Counted from the first letter of the stretch, positions 7,363 through 17,157 are shown. The stretch is DNA of 64,000 bases from Candidatus Glassbacteria bacterium (GCA_019456185.1 VRUH01000001.1:167785-231784), one strand, 5' to 3'. The notes: a model not told the origin generated them from the letters alone. Translations and numbers: made by a program.

Positions 7363-8802
7363 ATGAAGAAACTTTCTGTCCTGCTGTTTGTGCTGCTGAT
7401 TCCGTCAGCCGCAGCTGCCGAGGATGACAACTGCTACCTGGTGGTGGCCGGTCTGAGCGCCACTGCCGACGGCAGCGTGATGCTGGCCCATAACGAGGAC
7501 AACGGCACCGACAAGGTGTTCCGTTTCAGGCGTGTCGAGCGCAGGGTGCACGTGTCCGGCGAGTTCGTGGAGCTGCACGGCGGCGGGCGGCTGGAGCAGA
7601 CCGACACCACCTGGGCTTACACGGTCTGGGAAATGCCCGGGATGCACTTTTCCCACGGGATGGTCAACGAGCACGCGGTAGCCGTGGTGAGTAACAGCTG
7701 CCCCAGCCGCGAGGACAGGCCGATGCTTACCGATGGCGGGATCGGGCCGCTGCTGCGCTGGCTGGTTGTGGAGCGGGCCCGCTCGGCCCGCGAGGGTGCG
7801 GAGCTGGCGGGCGCTCTGATCGAGCGGTTCGGTTACAGCGCCAGCGGCCGCACGCTGACTATCGCCGATCCGCGAGAGGCCTGGCAGGTGGCGATGGTTA
7901 ACGGCAAACACTGGGTTGCCCGCCGTGTTCCCGACAACCAGGTGGCGGTGCTGGCCAACAGCTACGGAATCCACCGGATTGACCTGGCCGACACCGTTAA
8001 TTTCATGGGCAGCGCGGACCTGATCGACTACGCCAGAGAGCGGGGATGGTACGATCCGGCGATGGATAAGGAGTTCGATTTCGAGCGAGCCTATGCCGGG
8101 CGCGGCAGGCTGACCGACCCCAACCAGCGCCTCCGTCAGTGGACCGGGTTCAGGCATTTTGCAGCGCCGGATTATGCTCCTCCGCCGGATGGAGAACCTT
8201 TGCCGTTCAGTATCGAGCCGCTGAAACCGCTAACGCCGGAGCAGATGTTTGCCGCCCTGCGCGACCACTACGAGGCCAGCCAGTTCGAGGCCGGTGATTG
8301 CCTGCCCCATGTGACACCTTGCGGCGCCAGTCCACGGGCGGTTTGTCACGGCAGCACCAACCATGGCGATCTGTTCCAGCTGCGCGGCAATGTACCCTCG
8401 CCCCTGCGAACGATATGGTGGTACAGCTTCTGGCGGCCGTGCAGCGCTCCGTTCGTGCCGCTTTATCCGGCCGCGGGATCGGTGCCGGCGGCGCTGGGTT
8501 TCGAGGTGCACGACCATGTGTTCAGGGACCCATCCAGCGGAGAGATGCCCGGCCGGGACAAGGCGATCGGTGTTTTCCGCGAACTGACGCTCCGGGTTGA
8601 CGAACGCCGGTGGCGGGATATCAACACAGTCCGGGCGCGGTGGCGGCAGTTCGAGCGGGATCAGTGGCCCGAGGTCCGGAAGCTGGAAAGCGAGGTCGTT
8701 TCTTTGCAAAGCCGGGATAATGAGATTACAAACAGGTTGGCGGAATTCGGTGAGTACAGGCTCGAACAGGCGATGAAAGCGGCGGCGGAGATGTTGGAGT
8801 GA
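7363..8802 (+). CDS. Secreted C69-family dipeptidase-like N-terminal nucleophile hydrolase
   Basis: A 479-residue protein with a Sec signal peptide (about residues 1-19) followed by Cys24 in the block NCYLVVAG..ATADGSVMLAHNED. C69 dipeptidases (PepD, acyl-CoA:6-APA acyltransferase-like Ntn fold) expose a Cys as the N-terminal nucleophile after propeptide removal, and the C...DGS...H(N/T)ED pattern is conserved around it. Here further trimming of four or five residues beyond the signal peptidase site would be needed to free Cys24. Length and the later WWYSFWRPCSAPFVPLYPA-type block fit the family. The C-terminus is a charged helix. Probably cleaves dipeptides in the periplasm. Stands alone between divergent or convergent neighbours. 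Confidence 0.85.
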   Translation: MKKLSVLLFVLLIPSAAAAEDDNCYLVVAGLSATADGSVMLAHNEDNGTDKVFRFRRVERRVHVSGEFVELHGGGRLEQTDTTWAYTVWEMPGMHFSHGMVNEHAVAVVSNSCPSREDRPMLTDGGIGPLLRWLVVERARSAREGAELAGALIERFGYSASGRTLTIADPREAWQVAMVNGKHWVARRVPDNQVAVLANSYGIHRIDLADTVNFMGSADLIDYARERGWYDPAMDKEFDFERAYAGRGRLTDPNQRLRQWTGFRHFAAPDYAPPPDGEPLPFSIEPLKPLTPEQMFAALRDHYEASQFEAGDCLPHVTPCGASPRAVCHGSTNHGDLFQLRGNVPSPLRTIWWYSFWRPCSAPFVPLYPAAGSVPAALGFEVHDHVFRDPSSGEMPGRDKAIGVFRELTLRVDERRWRDINTVRARWRQFERDQWPEVRKLESEVVSLQSRDNEITNRLAEFGEYRLEQAMKAAAEMLE

Positions 8803-8813
8803 TCCGCTGACAA

Positions 8814-9140
8814 TCAATCCGGGGGAGGCCGGTTATCGCCGGGAATAAGCTCATCCTTTTCAGCTTCGCGCATCAGCGAGTCCAGCGGTTCTTTCATCTT
8901 GAGGAACCTGGCTGTTCCGATCCAGGCGATCCAGACACCTGACGGGACGAACAGCCAGCCGATAATTTCCAGAATCCGCGAGTCGAAAAACTTGATGAAG
9001 CTCACGCCGGCGATAAACAGGGTCAGGGCGGTGCGGAGGTAGGAAAGCAGCGTGCGCTCGTTGGCCATCTGGGTGCGGTCGGCGGCGAGCATGTCGCGCA
9101 GGATCAGCTTGTCCTTGTAGCGCCTGTAGTATTCATCCAT
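8814..9140 (-). CDS. DUF202-family inner-membrane protein
   Basis: A 108-residue protein with the DUF202 signature ANERTLLSYLRTALTL running into a membrane helix, then a second hydrophobic segment (ILEIIGWLFVPSGVWIAWIG) and a charged C-terminal tail. Function of the family (YidH-like, linked to VTC-like SPX proteins in eukaryotes) is not established in bacteria. I chose the ATG at 9140 because homologues begin with a similar MD.Y.RYKDKLILRD stretch; an ATG at 9173 would add 11 residues. It is convergent with the peptidase gene, 11 bp away. Confidence 0.8.
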   Translation of the reverse strand: MDEYYRRYKDKLILRDMLAADRTQMANERTLLSYLRTALTLFIAGVSFIKFFDSRILEIIGWLFVPSGVWIAWIGTARFLKMKEPLDSLMREAEKDELIPGDNRPPPD

Positions 9141-9276
9141 TGGGGCAGCTTCCGATTTAGATAATACCCTCATTTCCGGAGCCTAAATATATTACCAATG
9201 CCCGCAGATGGGCAAGTCGAGTCCGCTGCCTGAAACCGAAAAAACAGGTGGTTCTCAAAGTATTCCGGAGGTCGTG

Positions 9277-10638
9277 ATGAGCCGAATCTTTACTTTAATC
9301 GTGTCGGCGGTGCTGTTTGCGGGTTCTCTTGCCGCCGAACTGCCGTATAACGCAATGGGGGAGCTGACCGGCGAGGTCGGGCCGGGCTCGGCGATTTTGC
9401 AGACACGGTTGACCGCCGTGACCGGCCCGGACAGTTCCGGCGATTATGCGGGGGCCGAGGCCTGGGCCAGGTTCGAGATTTCCCGGCGCGAGGATTTTTC
9501 CTCTTCCCGGACCACCGCCTGGCGGCATGCCTCGGCCGACAGGGATTATATCGTCAAGGAGACTGTCAGCTCCCTGGCCCCGGAAACCCGGTATTTCTAC
9601 CGGGTGCAGATAAGCTCGAACCCCGCCGGCGCGGAAGTGCGTCTGGGAGCGCGCAACACGTTCCGTACCGCGCCGGAGAGGGACGCCGTGCGCGACGTCC
9701 TGTTCACGGTCACCACCAGCCACCATCACGCCAACCGGGAAAGCGAGGAGGGTTTCGACGCCTACCGCGCCATGGCGCGACTCCAGCCGGAGTTCAACTT
9801 CCTCACCGGCGATGACGTCTATTACGACACCGACCCGCCGGTGGCGCGCGATGTTGCCGGCATGCGGTTTCACTGGCGCAGGATGTTCGGCATGCCGCTG
9901 CTGAAGAAATTCTATTCGATGGTGCCCGGTTACTGGCAGAAGGACGACCACGACTACCGGTTCGATGACGCCGATCCGTTCATGCCGCCCCGCGAGGGAG
10001 GCTCTCCAAGCGATGAGGAAGGCCGGATGGTGTTCTTGGAGCAGACGCCTGTGCCTGTGCCCACCCACCGCCGGGTGCGCTGGGGCAGGGCGGTGGAGTT
10101 CTGGCTGCCCGAGGGCCGCGATTACCGCAGTCCGAACAGCATGCCCGACGGGCCGGGGAAAACGCTGTGGGGAGTTCAGCAGCGACGGTGGCTCGAGGAA
10201 ACTATCGCCGCCAGCGACGCGATGTTCAAGGTTCTGCTCTCACCCACCGGGCTGGTCGGCCCCGACCGCGGCAACAAGCGAGACAGCCACGCCAACCGCA
10301 ACGGCTTCTTTAGCGAGGGCCAGGAGTTCCTGGGCCGGCTGAAAGCGCAGGGGGTCAAAAACTTCTTCATCGTCAACGGGGACCGGCACTGGAAATACCA
10401 CTCCGTGCATATTCCAACGGGCTACGAGGAGTTCTGCTGCGGCGCCCTCACCGATGGGGCCAGCGTGCAGGACCCGGACTACGCCGACGAGCTTGCCGAG
10501 AGGAAATGGCACCTGGGCAACGGCGGTTTCCTGGCCGTGCGTGTGCTGGCCGAGGACGCGGACGTGCCGGAGATGGTGTTCGAGTTTTACGAAGAGGACG
10601 GCAACTTGGTCCATACCGTGCGGCGGCAACTGGAGTAG
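9277..10638 (+). CDS. Exported PhoD-like alkaline phosphatase / phosphodiesterase
   Basis: A 453-residue protein with a Sec signal peptide and an N-terminal fibronectin-like domain (about 30-150, ending in the SSLAPETRYFYRVQ strand typical of PhoD_N). The metallophosphatase domain has metal-ligand motifs LTGDDVYYD, KDDHDYRFDD and NGDRHWKYHS. PhoD enzymes hydrolyse phosphomono- and diesters in the periplasm using Ca/Fe. The start is supported by GGAGG 7 bp before the ATG. It converges with the kinase gene with only 4 bp between stop codons and no visible terminator. Phosphate or phosphodiester scavenging is the likely role. Confidence 0.86.
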   Translation: MSRIFTLIVSAVLFAGSLAAELPYNAMGELTGEVGPGSAILQTRLTAVTGPDSSGDYAGAEAWARFEISRREDFSSSRTTAWRHASADRDYIVKETVSSLAPETRYFYRVQISSNPAGAEVRLGARNTFRTAPERDAVRDVLFTVTTSHHHANRESEEGFDAYRAMARLQPEFNFLTGDDVYYDTDPPVARDVAGMRFHWRRMFGMPLLKKFYSMVPGYWQKDDHDYRFDDADPFMPPREGGSPSDEEGRMVFLEQTPVPVPTHRRVRWGRAVEFWLPEGRDYRSPNSMPDGPGKTLWGVQQRRWLEETIAASDAMFKVLLSPTGLVGPDRGNKRDSHANRNGFFSEGQEFLGRLKAQGVKNFFIVNGDRHWKYHSVHIPTGYEEFCCGALTDGASVQDPDYADELAERKWHLGNGGFLAVRVLAEDADVPEMVFEFYEEDGNLVHTVRRQLE

Positions 10639-10642
10639 GGGA

Positions 10643-11602
10643 CTATAATTCGAGACCGAGCTGGCCGGCAAGCTGTAGCGACTGACGCCGGTAGTTGTCG
10701 GCCAGCGCGGGATTCCCGCCGCGGACCCGGCGGATGAAAATATATTTTTGCAGCTCGTAGAGCAGGTAAAACGCCTGGCGGACCTGAGCGTCGCTGTCGT
10801 TTTCCCGGCGGCTGCCGTAGCCCTCCCAAAACGATGGCTCGCTGATTCCGCAGTAATCCAGCACCGCGAACTCGATCTCCACGTCACCCCACAAGGCCCG
10901 GTCCCAGTCCAGCAGGCCCAGCAGTTCGCCTTCGGGGCCGGTCATGACATTCTGGGCCCAGATGTCCATATGCAGCAGGGATGAGGGTTCGGAGCGGGTG
11001 AACTTATCGAGGTTGGTATCCAGCAGACGGCGCAGGGCGTCGGCCTCTGCCAGTGAATACCCGCCGCAGCCGGAAATATCAGTCAGCAAATAACCCCACA
11101 TCACTGCGAAAGCGTCGGTCCAGTTGTCAGCCGACGGGGCCGGCTCGTGTTCGCCGAGATAACCGTAGCGCCGGGCGTGGAAACCGTGCACCCGGCGCAG
11201 GGCCTGGCCGAGTTCGCCCAGCAGCCTGTCGAGTTCCCGCCGGCCGATCCCCGTGGCTTCCGACAATGGAGTACCCGGCATCCGCTCCATCAGCAGGAAA
11301 TCCCTGTCCAGCAGCCCGCGGCTGAAATCAGCGGCCAGGATTTCGGGTACAGGGACGCCGGCACCTTCCAGGATCGCCCGGTGGATACCCGGCTCCTGGC
11401 GCATCATCCGGTGCTCGTAAAACAGGTTCTGTTCGCGGATATCCGGCGGGGCGACTCTCAGCACGAGCGGCCGGTCCGCTCCCTCGACAAACCAGGTCGT
11501 GTTGTATTTGCCGGTCGTGCAGCGCCGGAGCTTGAGTCCGTCCGCGTCGGTCTCCAGGTGCGCCGCCGCGGCCCGGGCAAGGGCAGCCAGGTCGTTTTCC
11601 AT
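10643..11602 (-). CDS. Aminoglycoside-phosphotransferase-family (APH) kinase
   Basis: A 319-residue cytoplasmic kinase-like protein. The nucleotide-binding part has TGKYNTTWFVEGA and LVLRVAPP; the catalytic loop is HMDIWAQN (HxDxxxxN) and the metal-binding Asp is in LLGLLDWDRA (DWD). This family phosphorylates antibiotics, homoserine, choline or sugars; nothing here points to resistance. The ATG at 11602 follows the upstream gene's stop codon by 2 bp (TGAGCATG), so the two genes form one translationally coupled operon. Confidence 0.87.
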   Translation of the reverse strand: MENDLAALARAAAAHLETDADGLKLRRCTTGKYNTTWFVEGADRPLVLRVAPPDIREQNLFYEHRMMRQEPGIHRAILEGAGVPVPEILAADFSRGLLDRDFLLMERMPGTPLSEATGIGRRELDRLLGELGQALRRVHGFHARRYGYLGEHEPAPSADNWTDAFAVMWGYLLTDISGCGGYSLAEADALRRLLDTNLDKFTRSEPSSLLHMDIWAQNVMTGPEGELLGLLDWDRALWGDVEIEFAVLDYCGISEPSFWEGYGSRRENDSDAQVRQAFYLLYELQKYIFIRRVRGGNPALADNYRRQSLQLAGQLGLEL

Positions 11603-11604
11603 GC

Positions 11605-13260
11605 TCAGTTCCGGGCCGGGTCCCACTCCAGGTGCTGGCCGTCGGCAAGCAGCTTTGTGCGCAGAGTCTGATAATCGATATCCTGCACGGCAACCCCGTT
11701 ATCCAGCGCCAGGCCCGCAGCGGTGGCGGCGCTCTGGCCCAGCACCATGAACACCGGCTCCATCCTGATCGACCCGAACGCGATATGGCTGGCCGAGAGG
11801 CAGACCGGCACCAGCAGGTTGGTGCACTCACTCTTGCTGGGTACAATCGAGCGATAGGAGATCGGGTAGGGTTCGAACCCGCCCACCTGCACGTCGCCCT
11901 CGTTCTTGAGCCAGCCGTCGGCGGTTACGTAGCGCTGGACGTTGTGGCTGTCCATGGTGTAAGCTGCCAGACTCACCGGGTCGCCGGCGACCTCGCGGCC
12001 CTGGCAATTATGCTGGGTCATGACGTAATCGGACACCATCCTGCGGGCCTCGCGCACGTAGATCTGGTGCGGCCAGTTGCCGTTGTCGGTGAACTCGTCG
12101 GCGGCCAGCCCCCAGCGCGAAACCTCGTTACGTACTTTTTCCGGCACGCGGGGATGGTAAGCCAGCGTCCACATTAAGCCTTTCTGGTACTGCTCGTGTT
12201 CAGAGATCAACCGCTCGCGGGTGGCGTAATCTGCCTCGGGGTATGTGTAATTATAGCCGATATAATCCGTGCTGAACCCCTGGCGGTTGTTCGTGTCTGT
12301 CTTGCGGTTGGGCATCATGGTGGGCGACCAGGGGACCCCGTCGTAGCCCGCCTCGAAATAGCGGAACAGCGGCTCGTAGACCAGGCTGTCGTAGCCGGCG
12401 GGTTTTTCGAACTTCACCTGGTTCTCCGGGACATCGGACAGGCACATCCTGAAGTTGTATGCCTGGACGCGACGGTCGCCGCTGCCTTCCTCGCCCGGCC
12501 CGGCGGGGTCGATTCCGGGCAGGAGCCCGCTGTTCGGGTCGTCGGCGATTACATACGGGCTGACAGGCAGATCGAAGGTGTGGTACACGGCGTTGGCGGT
12601 CTGCACCCCGTTGAGTGTTTCACCGTAGGCCGCGTTAGATTCGCGTCCCACTGTATAGCTCACGCCGGCAAGGGCCAGCAGGTCACCCTCGTAGGTGGCG
12701 TCGATAAACATTCCGCCGCTGAACACCCGTCCGCTCCCGGTTCTGATGGAGACGATCCGGGCGCCGTCCTTGCTGACGCCGCCGGAGAGGTCGAGACGCT
12801 CACCGAAGACGACCGGCACATCCGCCTCGCGCAGCAGCTCGTTGATGATATCCTCGGCCACGTGCGGCTCGAAGGTCCACATGAACTCCGCGTCCACATC
12901 GTTGCCGCGGTTGCTGCGGTAGTCCTCTTTCTGTTCGTAAACCCAGGATTCGTCCTTGCGGTAGTGGTCGGCGATCCTGCGGTAGAAATCGCGGGAGCGG
13001 CCGCCGATAGCTCCCTTGTTGCCGATATCGGTGGCGCCGAGGCCGCCGGTGGTCAGTCCGCCCAGGTGGCTGCCGGGTTCGATCAGGACCACGCTCTTGC
13101 CCTCGGAGGCCGCCTGCACCGCCGCGATCACGCCGCCGGAGGTGCCCCCGTAGACCACGATGTCGTAATAGTCGCCATCGCCACGGGACTCACTGGCGGG
13201 CCTGCCGCAGGCAAGCAGCACTGTCAGGACTGCAAGTAATGCCAGGCTCATTCTGTTCAT
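11605..13260 (-). CDS. FAD-dependent oxidoreductase lipoprotein (FAD_oxidored family)
   Basis: A 551-residue exported flavoprotein. The lipobox LLAC puts Cys18 as the lipidated residue. The dinucleotide fold is IVVYGGTSGGVIAAVQAASE with the acidic residue in VVLIEPGSHLGG. Downstream it has the GLGATDIG, FIDATYEGDL and VPVCLSASHIAFGSIRMEP blocks found in the FAD_oxidored family common in planctomycetes and soil bacteria, where it often sits among polysaccharide genes. An AGGAG lies 9 bp before the ATG. Substrate unknown; it probably faces the periplasm. Confidence 0.85.
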   Translation of the reverse strand: MNRMSLALLAVLTVLLACGRPASESRGDGDYYDIVVYGGTSGGVIAAVQAASEGKSVVLIEPGSHLGGLTTGGLGATDIGNKGAIGGRSRDFYRRIADHYRKDESWVYEQKEDYRSNRGNDVDAEFMWTFEPHVAEDIINELLREADVPVVFGERLDLSGGVSKDGARIVSIRTGSGRVFSGGMFIDATYEGDLLALAGVSYTVGRESNAAYGETLNGVQTANAVYHTFDLPVSPYVIADDPNSGLLPGIDPAGPGEEGSGDRRVQAYNFRMCLSDVPENQVKFEKPAGYDSLVYEPLFRYFEAGYDGVPWSPTMMPNRKTDTNNRQGFSTDYIGYNYTYPEADYATRERLISEHEQYQKGLMWTLAYHPRVPEKVRNEVSRWGLAADEFTDNGNWPHQIYVREARRMVSDYVMTQHNCQGREVAGDPVSLAAYTMDSHNVQRYVTADGWLKNEGDVQVGGFEPYPISYRSIVPSKSECTNLLVPVCLSASHIAFGSIRMEPVFMVLGQSAATAAGLALDNGVAVQDIDYQTLRTKLLADGQHLEWDPARN

Positions 13261-13380
13261 TTTGATCGTACTCCTGAGCTAAGTAGCGGGTCAGTTCAGC
13301 TCGAATAGTATTTTCTGCTGTTGCAAGACAGCTGGAAGCATTGGCAGGCATTTTATCCACATTTCAGATATGTTTGATAA

Positions 13381-13491
13381 TCAGGATTCGCCGGCCACAG
13401 TGAAATTCATTGAGCTGAGCGTGAGTTTCGATAATTTGCGGATACTCTCGTCGTCATCGGCCACGAGGAATCGTTTTTCCTGTCCGCTCAT
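13381..13491 (-). pseudogene. Truncated response-regulator receiver domain (first 36 aa only)
   Basis: From an ATG at 13491 with GGGAG 7 bp upstream, the minus strand encodes 36 residues with RFLVADDDESIRKLSKLTL, the first strand and acidic triad of a CheY-like receiver, ending at a stop 3 residues after VAG. The phosphoacceptor Asp, the Thr/Lys switch residues and everything after are missing. The downstream sequence up to the FAD gene shows no continuation in another frame. Confidence 0.7.
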
Positions 13492-13688
13492 GGGTGGCTC
13501 CCGGTTGCTTTTAGACGTTTACTGCCGCTCACGTTAAAGCATATTGCCGTTTCGGGCATGAAAAGGCAAGTCCTTTTTGAATTGTGCTCTTAAGATTGCA
13601 TCGGCAGACAGCCATCGCTCTGTCGGAAATAAAATCCTCTGGTATTATTCGAGTGTATCCGGAACCGGTTCGCCATGCCGGAAGAAAC

Positions 13689-13750
13689 TTGACATAATTC
13701 CAGCCATTAAACATATATGAACAAATTCATATTAGACTCATTTGTCGTTT
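13689..13750 (+). promoter_or_regulatory. Sigma-70-type promoter and 18-bp palindromic operator of the GH20 gene
   Basis: TTGACA (13689-13694) is followed after 17 bp by CATATA (13712-13717). The palindrome ATATGAACAAATTCATAT (13715-13732) overlaps the end of the -10 box. The wider ~50-bp context (13703-13750) is repeated at 18196-18245. The placement over the transcription start is what is expected of a repressor site. Confidence 0.6.
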
Positions 13751-13778
13751 TAGCTCTACCTGACTCAAGGAAATTGAA

Positions 13779-15917
13779 ATGACGGAGAAAATAAAAACGA
13801 TTTGGCTGAGCTGCATGGTGTCGTTTCTCCTTCCGGTGGCAAGCTACGCTCAGCAGACCGCCCTGTGGCGCGAGGGGATCAATGTTATTCCGTCTCCGCA
13901 GGAAGCGCTGCCGGGAAATGGGGAGTACAGCTTCGATGGTACAGTGACCATCAAGATCGAGGGTACGGCCGGCGGCGACGAATCATTTACCGCCAGGGAT
14001 CTGGCCGCCAGGCTCAACAGCGATTTCGGCATCGAGGCGGTAGTGGGCGAGGGCGATAGCCCGGGCGGGATAGTGCTGCTAAACAGCGGCGGACAGTCCT
14101 GGAAAACCGGCCAGGGATACACGCTGGAGGCCGGACCCGATGGGATCAGGATCGAAGCGGACGGCGCCGCGGGGCTGTTCTACGGAACCAGGACCCTGTT
14201 GCAAATGGTGAAGCCCGGCAGGGACGGCTACGAACTCCGGAGCGTGAGCATAACCGACAAGCCGGATATTCCGATCAGGGCGGTTCATTACGATACCAAA
14301 CACCACCAGGACCGCATGGAATACCTGAAGGACTTCATCCGCGATCTGGCCGACTACAAAATCAACATGCTGATCTGGGAGTGGGAAGATAAGTTCGCTT
14401 ATGTCAGCCACCCGGAAATCGGCGCACCGGGCGCGTTTACCGCGGATGAGATCAGGGAGCTGACCCGCTACGCGGCTGACTATCACGTCCAGCTCGTTCC
14501 GCTGATCCAGGGTCTGGGCCATGTCAGCTACATACTCAAATGGCCGCGGAACACTCACCTTCGCGAAATCCCTGCGTCAAACTGGGAGTTCTGTCCGCTT
14601 AAAGAGGGCGCCTACGAGCTGCTGTTCGATCTCTGGCGGGAGGCGATGGAGGCTACTCCGGGGGTGGAGTACCTGCATATCGGCTCAGATGAGACTTTCG
14701 AGCTGGGCCGCGGGCCGGACTGCGCCTGCGGTGAGCACGTGGACAGGCTGGGACGCTATTCGTTCTACATGCAGTTCGTCAACCGCTGTGCTGAGTATAT
14801 CGTCAGCAGGGGACGCAAGTTTATTGCCTGGACCCCGGAGTACAGGCCCGAGGAAAAGATCAAGCCGCTGAAAAGCGGCCCGCTGATGGCCGAATACCTC
14901 GATCTGGAGATCGCGCGGAAGGGGCTGGCCGACGGGTACACGCACTGGGTTTACACTCTCAACCCCGGGCTGGAGGAACCGTTTCTGCCGTATTTCTACC
15001 GCGAGAGCCGTCACCCGGGCACCACGCTGGAAAACGCCTACGAGACATTGACCACTGCATCGCGCTCGGGTTTGTACGAGGGCATGATCGTGGCCAGTTG
15101 GGATGCCTCCGGCCTGCACAACCAGGTGTGGATGATGCGGTTCGTCAACGCGGCCGAGTACGCCTGGAGCGGCAGCGGGCCGTCGTTGGAGGAGTTTATC
15201 GACAAGTATTTCACAAACTACTACGGGTCCGCCGCGCACGACGTGAAGGAGTTGTTCGAGCTGCTCAACCGGGCCAGCTACTATTTCATGGACTCCTTCG
15301 AGCGCAAGGTCTGGCACTGGGGTGAAATCGGCAGAACCCACCTGCCCGACCTGCCGCGGGGCGACGCCATCGAATACGACCCGTTCTGGAACACGGAAAA
15401 CGCGGAGATGGTCGCCCGCTCGCGGAAGCAGTTGCCCCTGATGCGCAGAGCGGAGACGATCTGCCGCCAGAACATCGCCGCCGGTGTCAGGCACGCTTAC
15501 GACATGGAGGTGTTCGCATCCATCGCCGGCCTGATCGCCCACAACGCCCGGACATACCTGGCGCTCTCCGAACTGGAGAATACTATCACCCGGGCCCACA
15601 AGCAGCGTTTCGTCAGCCACCAGGCCGTCCACTCGGCGCTGCTGGAGGCCGCCCGGATCGTGGAGCGCAACCTCGCTGACCGGAAGAGTTCGTTCGGCAA
15701 CCTCGTGAATGTGTGGGAAAAATCCAGGGTGCCCAAGGGGATGGACACGGCGGAAAAGAAGTATTTCCACCGTCAGGACCGGGGCAGGAATTTCGCCAAC
15801 CGGCGGCCGGACATGAGTTACCTGATCTGCGACGAACAGCTGCTGGGGCTGGAAGATTACCTGGCTTCCCTGCGCGGGTACGCAGACTGTTACGCACGCA
15901 CTTACCTGGCAGACTGA
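13779..15917 (+). CDS. Secreted glycoside hydrolase family 20 protein (beta-N-acetylhexosaminidase-like)
   Basis: A 712-residue protein with a signal peptide cleaved near SYAQQ. Residues ~30-160 form the GH20b-type alpha/beta domain (NVIPSPQEA..., GLFYGTRTLLQM). The TIM-barrel catalytic domain from ~165 starts at IPIRAVHYDTKHHQDRM. The catalytic Asp304-Glu305 pair is in the diagnostic HIGSDETFE motif; GH20 enzymes use it for substrate-assisted removal of terminal N-acetylglucosamine or -galactosamine. The C-terminal ~200 residues are helical and not assigned. An AAGGAAA ribosome-binding site precedes the ATG. The gene has its own palindrome-bearing promoter. Confidence 0.85.
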   Translation: MTEKIKTIWLSCMVSFLLPVASYAQQTALWREGINVIPSPQEALPGNGEYSFDGTVTIKIEGTAGGDESFTARDLAARLNSDFGIEAVVGEGDSPGGIVLLNSGGQSWKTGQGYTLEAGPDGIRIEADGAAGLFYGTRTLLQMVKPGRDGYELRSVSITDKPDIPIRAVHYDTKHHQDRMEYLKDFIRDLADYKINMLIWEWEDKFAYVSHPEIGAPGAFTADEIRELTRYAADYHVQLVPLIQGLGHVSYILKWPRNTHLREIPASNWEFCPLKEGAYELLFDLWREAMEATPGVEYLHIGSDETFELGRGPDCACGEHVDRLGRYSFYMQFVNRCAEYIVSRGRKFIAWTPEYRPEEKIKPLKSGPLMAEYLDLEIARKGLADGYTHWVYTLNPGLEEPFLPYFYRESRHPGTTLENAYETLTTASRSGLYEGMIVASWDASGLHNQVWMMRFVNAAEYAWSGSGPSLEEFIDKYFTNYYGSAAHDVKELFELLNRASYYFMDSFERKVWHWGEIGRTHLPDLPRGDAIEYDPFWNTENAEMVARSRKQLPLMRRAETICRQNIAAGVRHAYDMEVFASIAGLIAHNARTYLALSELENTITRAHKQRFVSHQAVHSALLEAARIVERNLADRKSSFGNLVNVWEKSRVPKGMDTAEKKYFHRQDRGRNFANRRPDMSYLICDEQLLGLEDYLASLRGYADCYARTYLAD

Positions 15918-15987
15918 AATTCCGGTCAGGTTCCCGGACCGCGACCGCTTGCGTAAACTCTTTCCCGCCGGGTGAAACCAGTCCCGC

Positions 15988-17157
15988 TCAGATTTCCACC
16001 ACTTTGTATTCGATCCGTTTGTACGGCTTGCGCTCGAACACGCCCAGGCCGTGCTCGGTCATGGCGTACTCGAGGAAGTAGTGGTGGTTCAGGCAGTCGC
16101 GCACCCAGGCCGGGGCGTTGTCTCCCTGTGTGTCGATTTCCTCGGCGATATGGTCCAGCATCACCGAGTCGATCGCCACCGGGTCCGCGGCCATCAGCAG
16201 TGAATTCGGCGACTGCTCGGGGAACGTGTTCCAGGGACGGGGGCACCAGACGTTGTTGTGCCAGTTGGCGAACAGGGCGTCGGCCAGGTTGAGCCGCACC
16301 TTGTCGCGGATACTGGGCGTGTTGCACAGGTCGGCGATGTATGATTTGTCGCCCAGGCCCTCGTGGAGTTTCTTGGGCGAGGGGATGGAGCCGAAATGGT
16401 TCTTCATCGCGCCGGTGATCCCGCAGCCGTGGTTTTTCATCAGGAACATGTTGATGATGTGGTCGGCGCCGGTGTAAGCTTTCGGCATCCAGAAAGCGCC
16501 GCCGGGAAGCGGCTCGTCCCTGGTGAAGGTCACCGTTTCCGACTTGTCCCACCGGTCGGGTACGGGTACGGTGGAATCGATCCAGTTGACCTGAGGAAAA
16601 CGGCAGCGGCCTTTCATTATTACCGGGTGGGCCCAGCGCGAGGCGTCGAGAATGGTGAGGTTCTCCTGCTCGATCCCCAGCCCGTCGTGCAGCAGACCGA
16701 TCACGGAGTTGACCAGCGGCATGGTCTGGTCCATCCGGTTGTTGGTGATTTCCGGATCGTAGGTTGCGTTGTTCAGGTTGAGCTTGATCGTGATTTTCCG
16801 GCCCGGCGCCACTCCCGGCATCAGCTTGCGCAGGGCTTCCGTGGCCGTTCCGCTGCCGGTCAGTTCGCGCAGCCCGCGCTCGAGCATGGAATCGACCACC
16901 TCGTCGTTGATATAGTCGAAATACCGCTCGGCGATCTTTCCCGGCTTGCCGTCACGCGGCTCCACGGTGTGATCCCAGGGAGCGTTGGCGCTGTAGTCCC
17001 AGGGCCTGGTGGCCTCGGAGCTGTGCACGCGGACTACGCGGGATTTGCTCTCCGCCGCGGCCCGCAGCTCGCCACGGCCTGTCAGCGATGCCGCCGCGAG
17101 GGCGGCCGCCGAAGTCCTGATAAAATCTCTCCTGCCGATATTTTTCCTGGCGTTCAT
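15988..17157 (-). CDS. Tat-exported DUF362 protein
   Basis: A 389-residue protein with a twin-arginine leader (GRRDFIRTSAAALAAAS). The DUF362 core is seen in ITIKLNLNN, VIGLLHDGLGIEQENLTILDASR, and the conserved INMFLMKNHGCGITGAMKNHFGS segment, with a LMAADPVAIDSVMLDHI block near the end. No ferredoxin Cys cluster is present, unlike some DUF362 relatives. The biochemical function of the family is unknown. A GAGAGAGAAG purine run precedes the ATG. It lies downstream of the lyase-like gene on the same strand and may share its promoter (96 bp gap). Confidence 0.82.
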   Translation of the reverse strand: MNARKNIGRRDFIRTSAAALAAASLTGRGELRAAAESKSRVVRVHSSEATRPWDYSANAPWDHTVEPRDGKPGKIAERYFDYINDEVVDSMLERGLRELTGSGTATEALRKLMPGVAPGRKITIKLNLNNATYDPEITNNRMDQTMPLVNSVIGLLHDGLGIEQENLTILDASRWAHPVIMKGRCRFPQVNWIDSTVPVPDRWDKSETVTFTRDEPLPGGAFWMPKAYTGADHIINMFLMKNHGCGITGAMKNHFGSIPSPKKLHEGLGDKSYIADLCNTPSIRDKVRLNLADALFANWHNNVWCPRPWNTFPEQSPNSLLMAADPVAIDSVMLDHIAEEIDTQGDNAPAWVRDCLNHHYFLEYAMTEHGLGVFERKPYKRIEYKVVEI

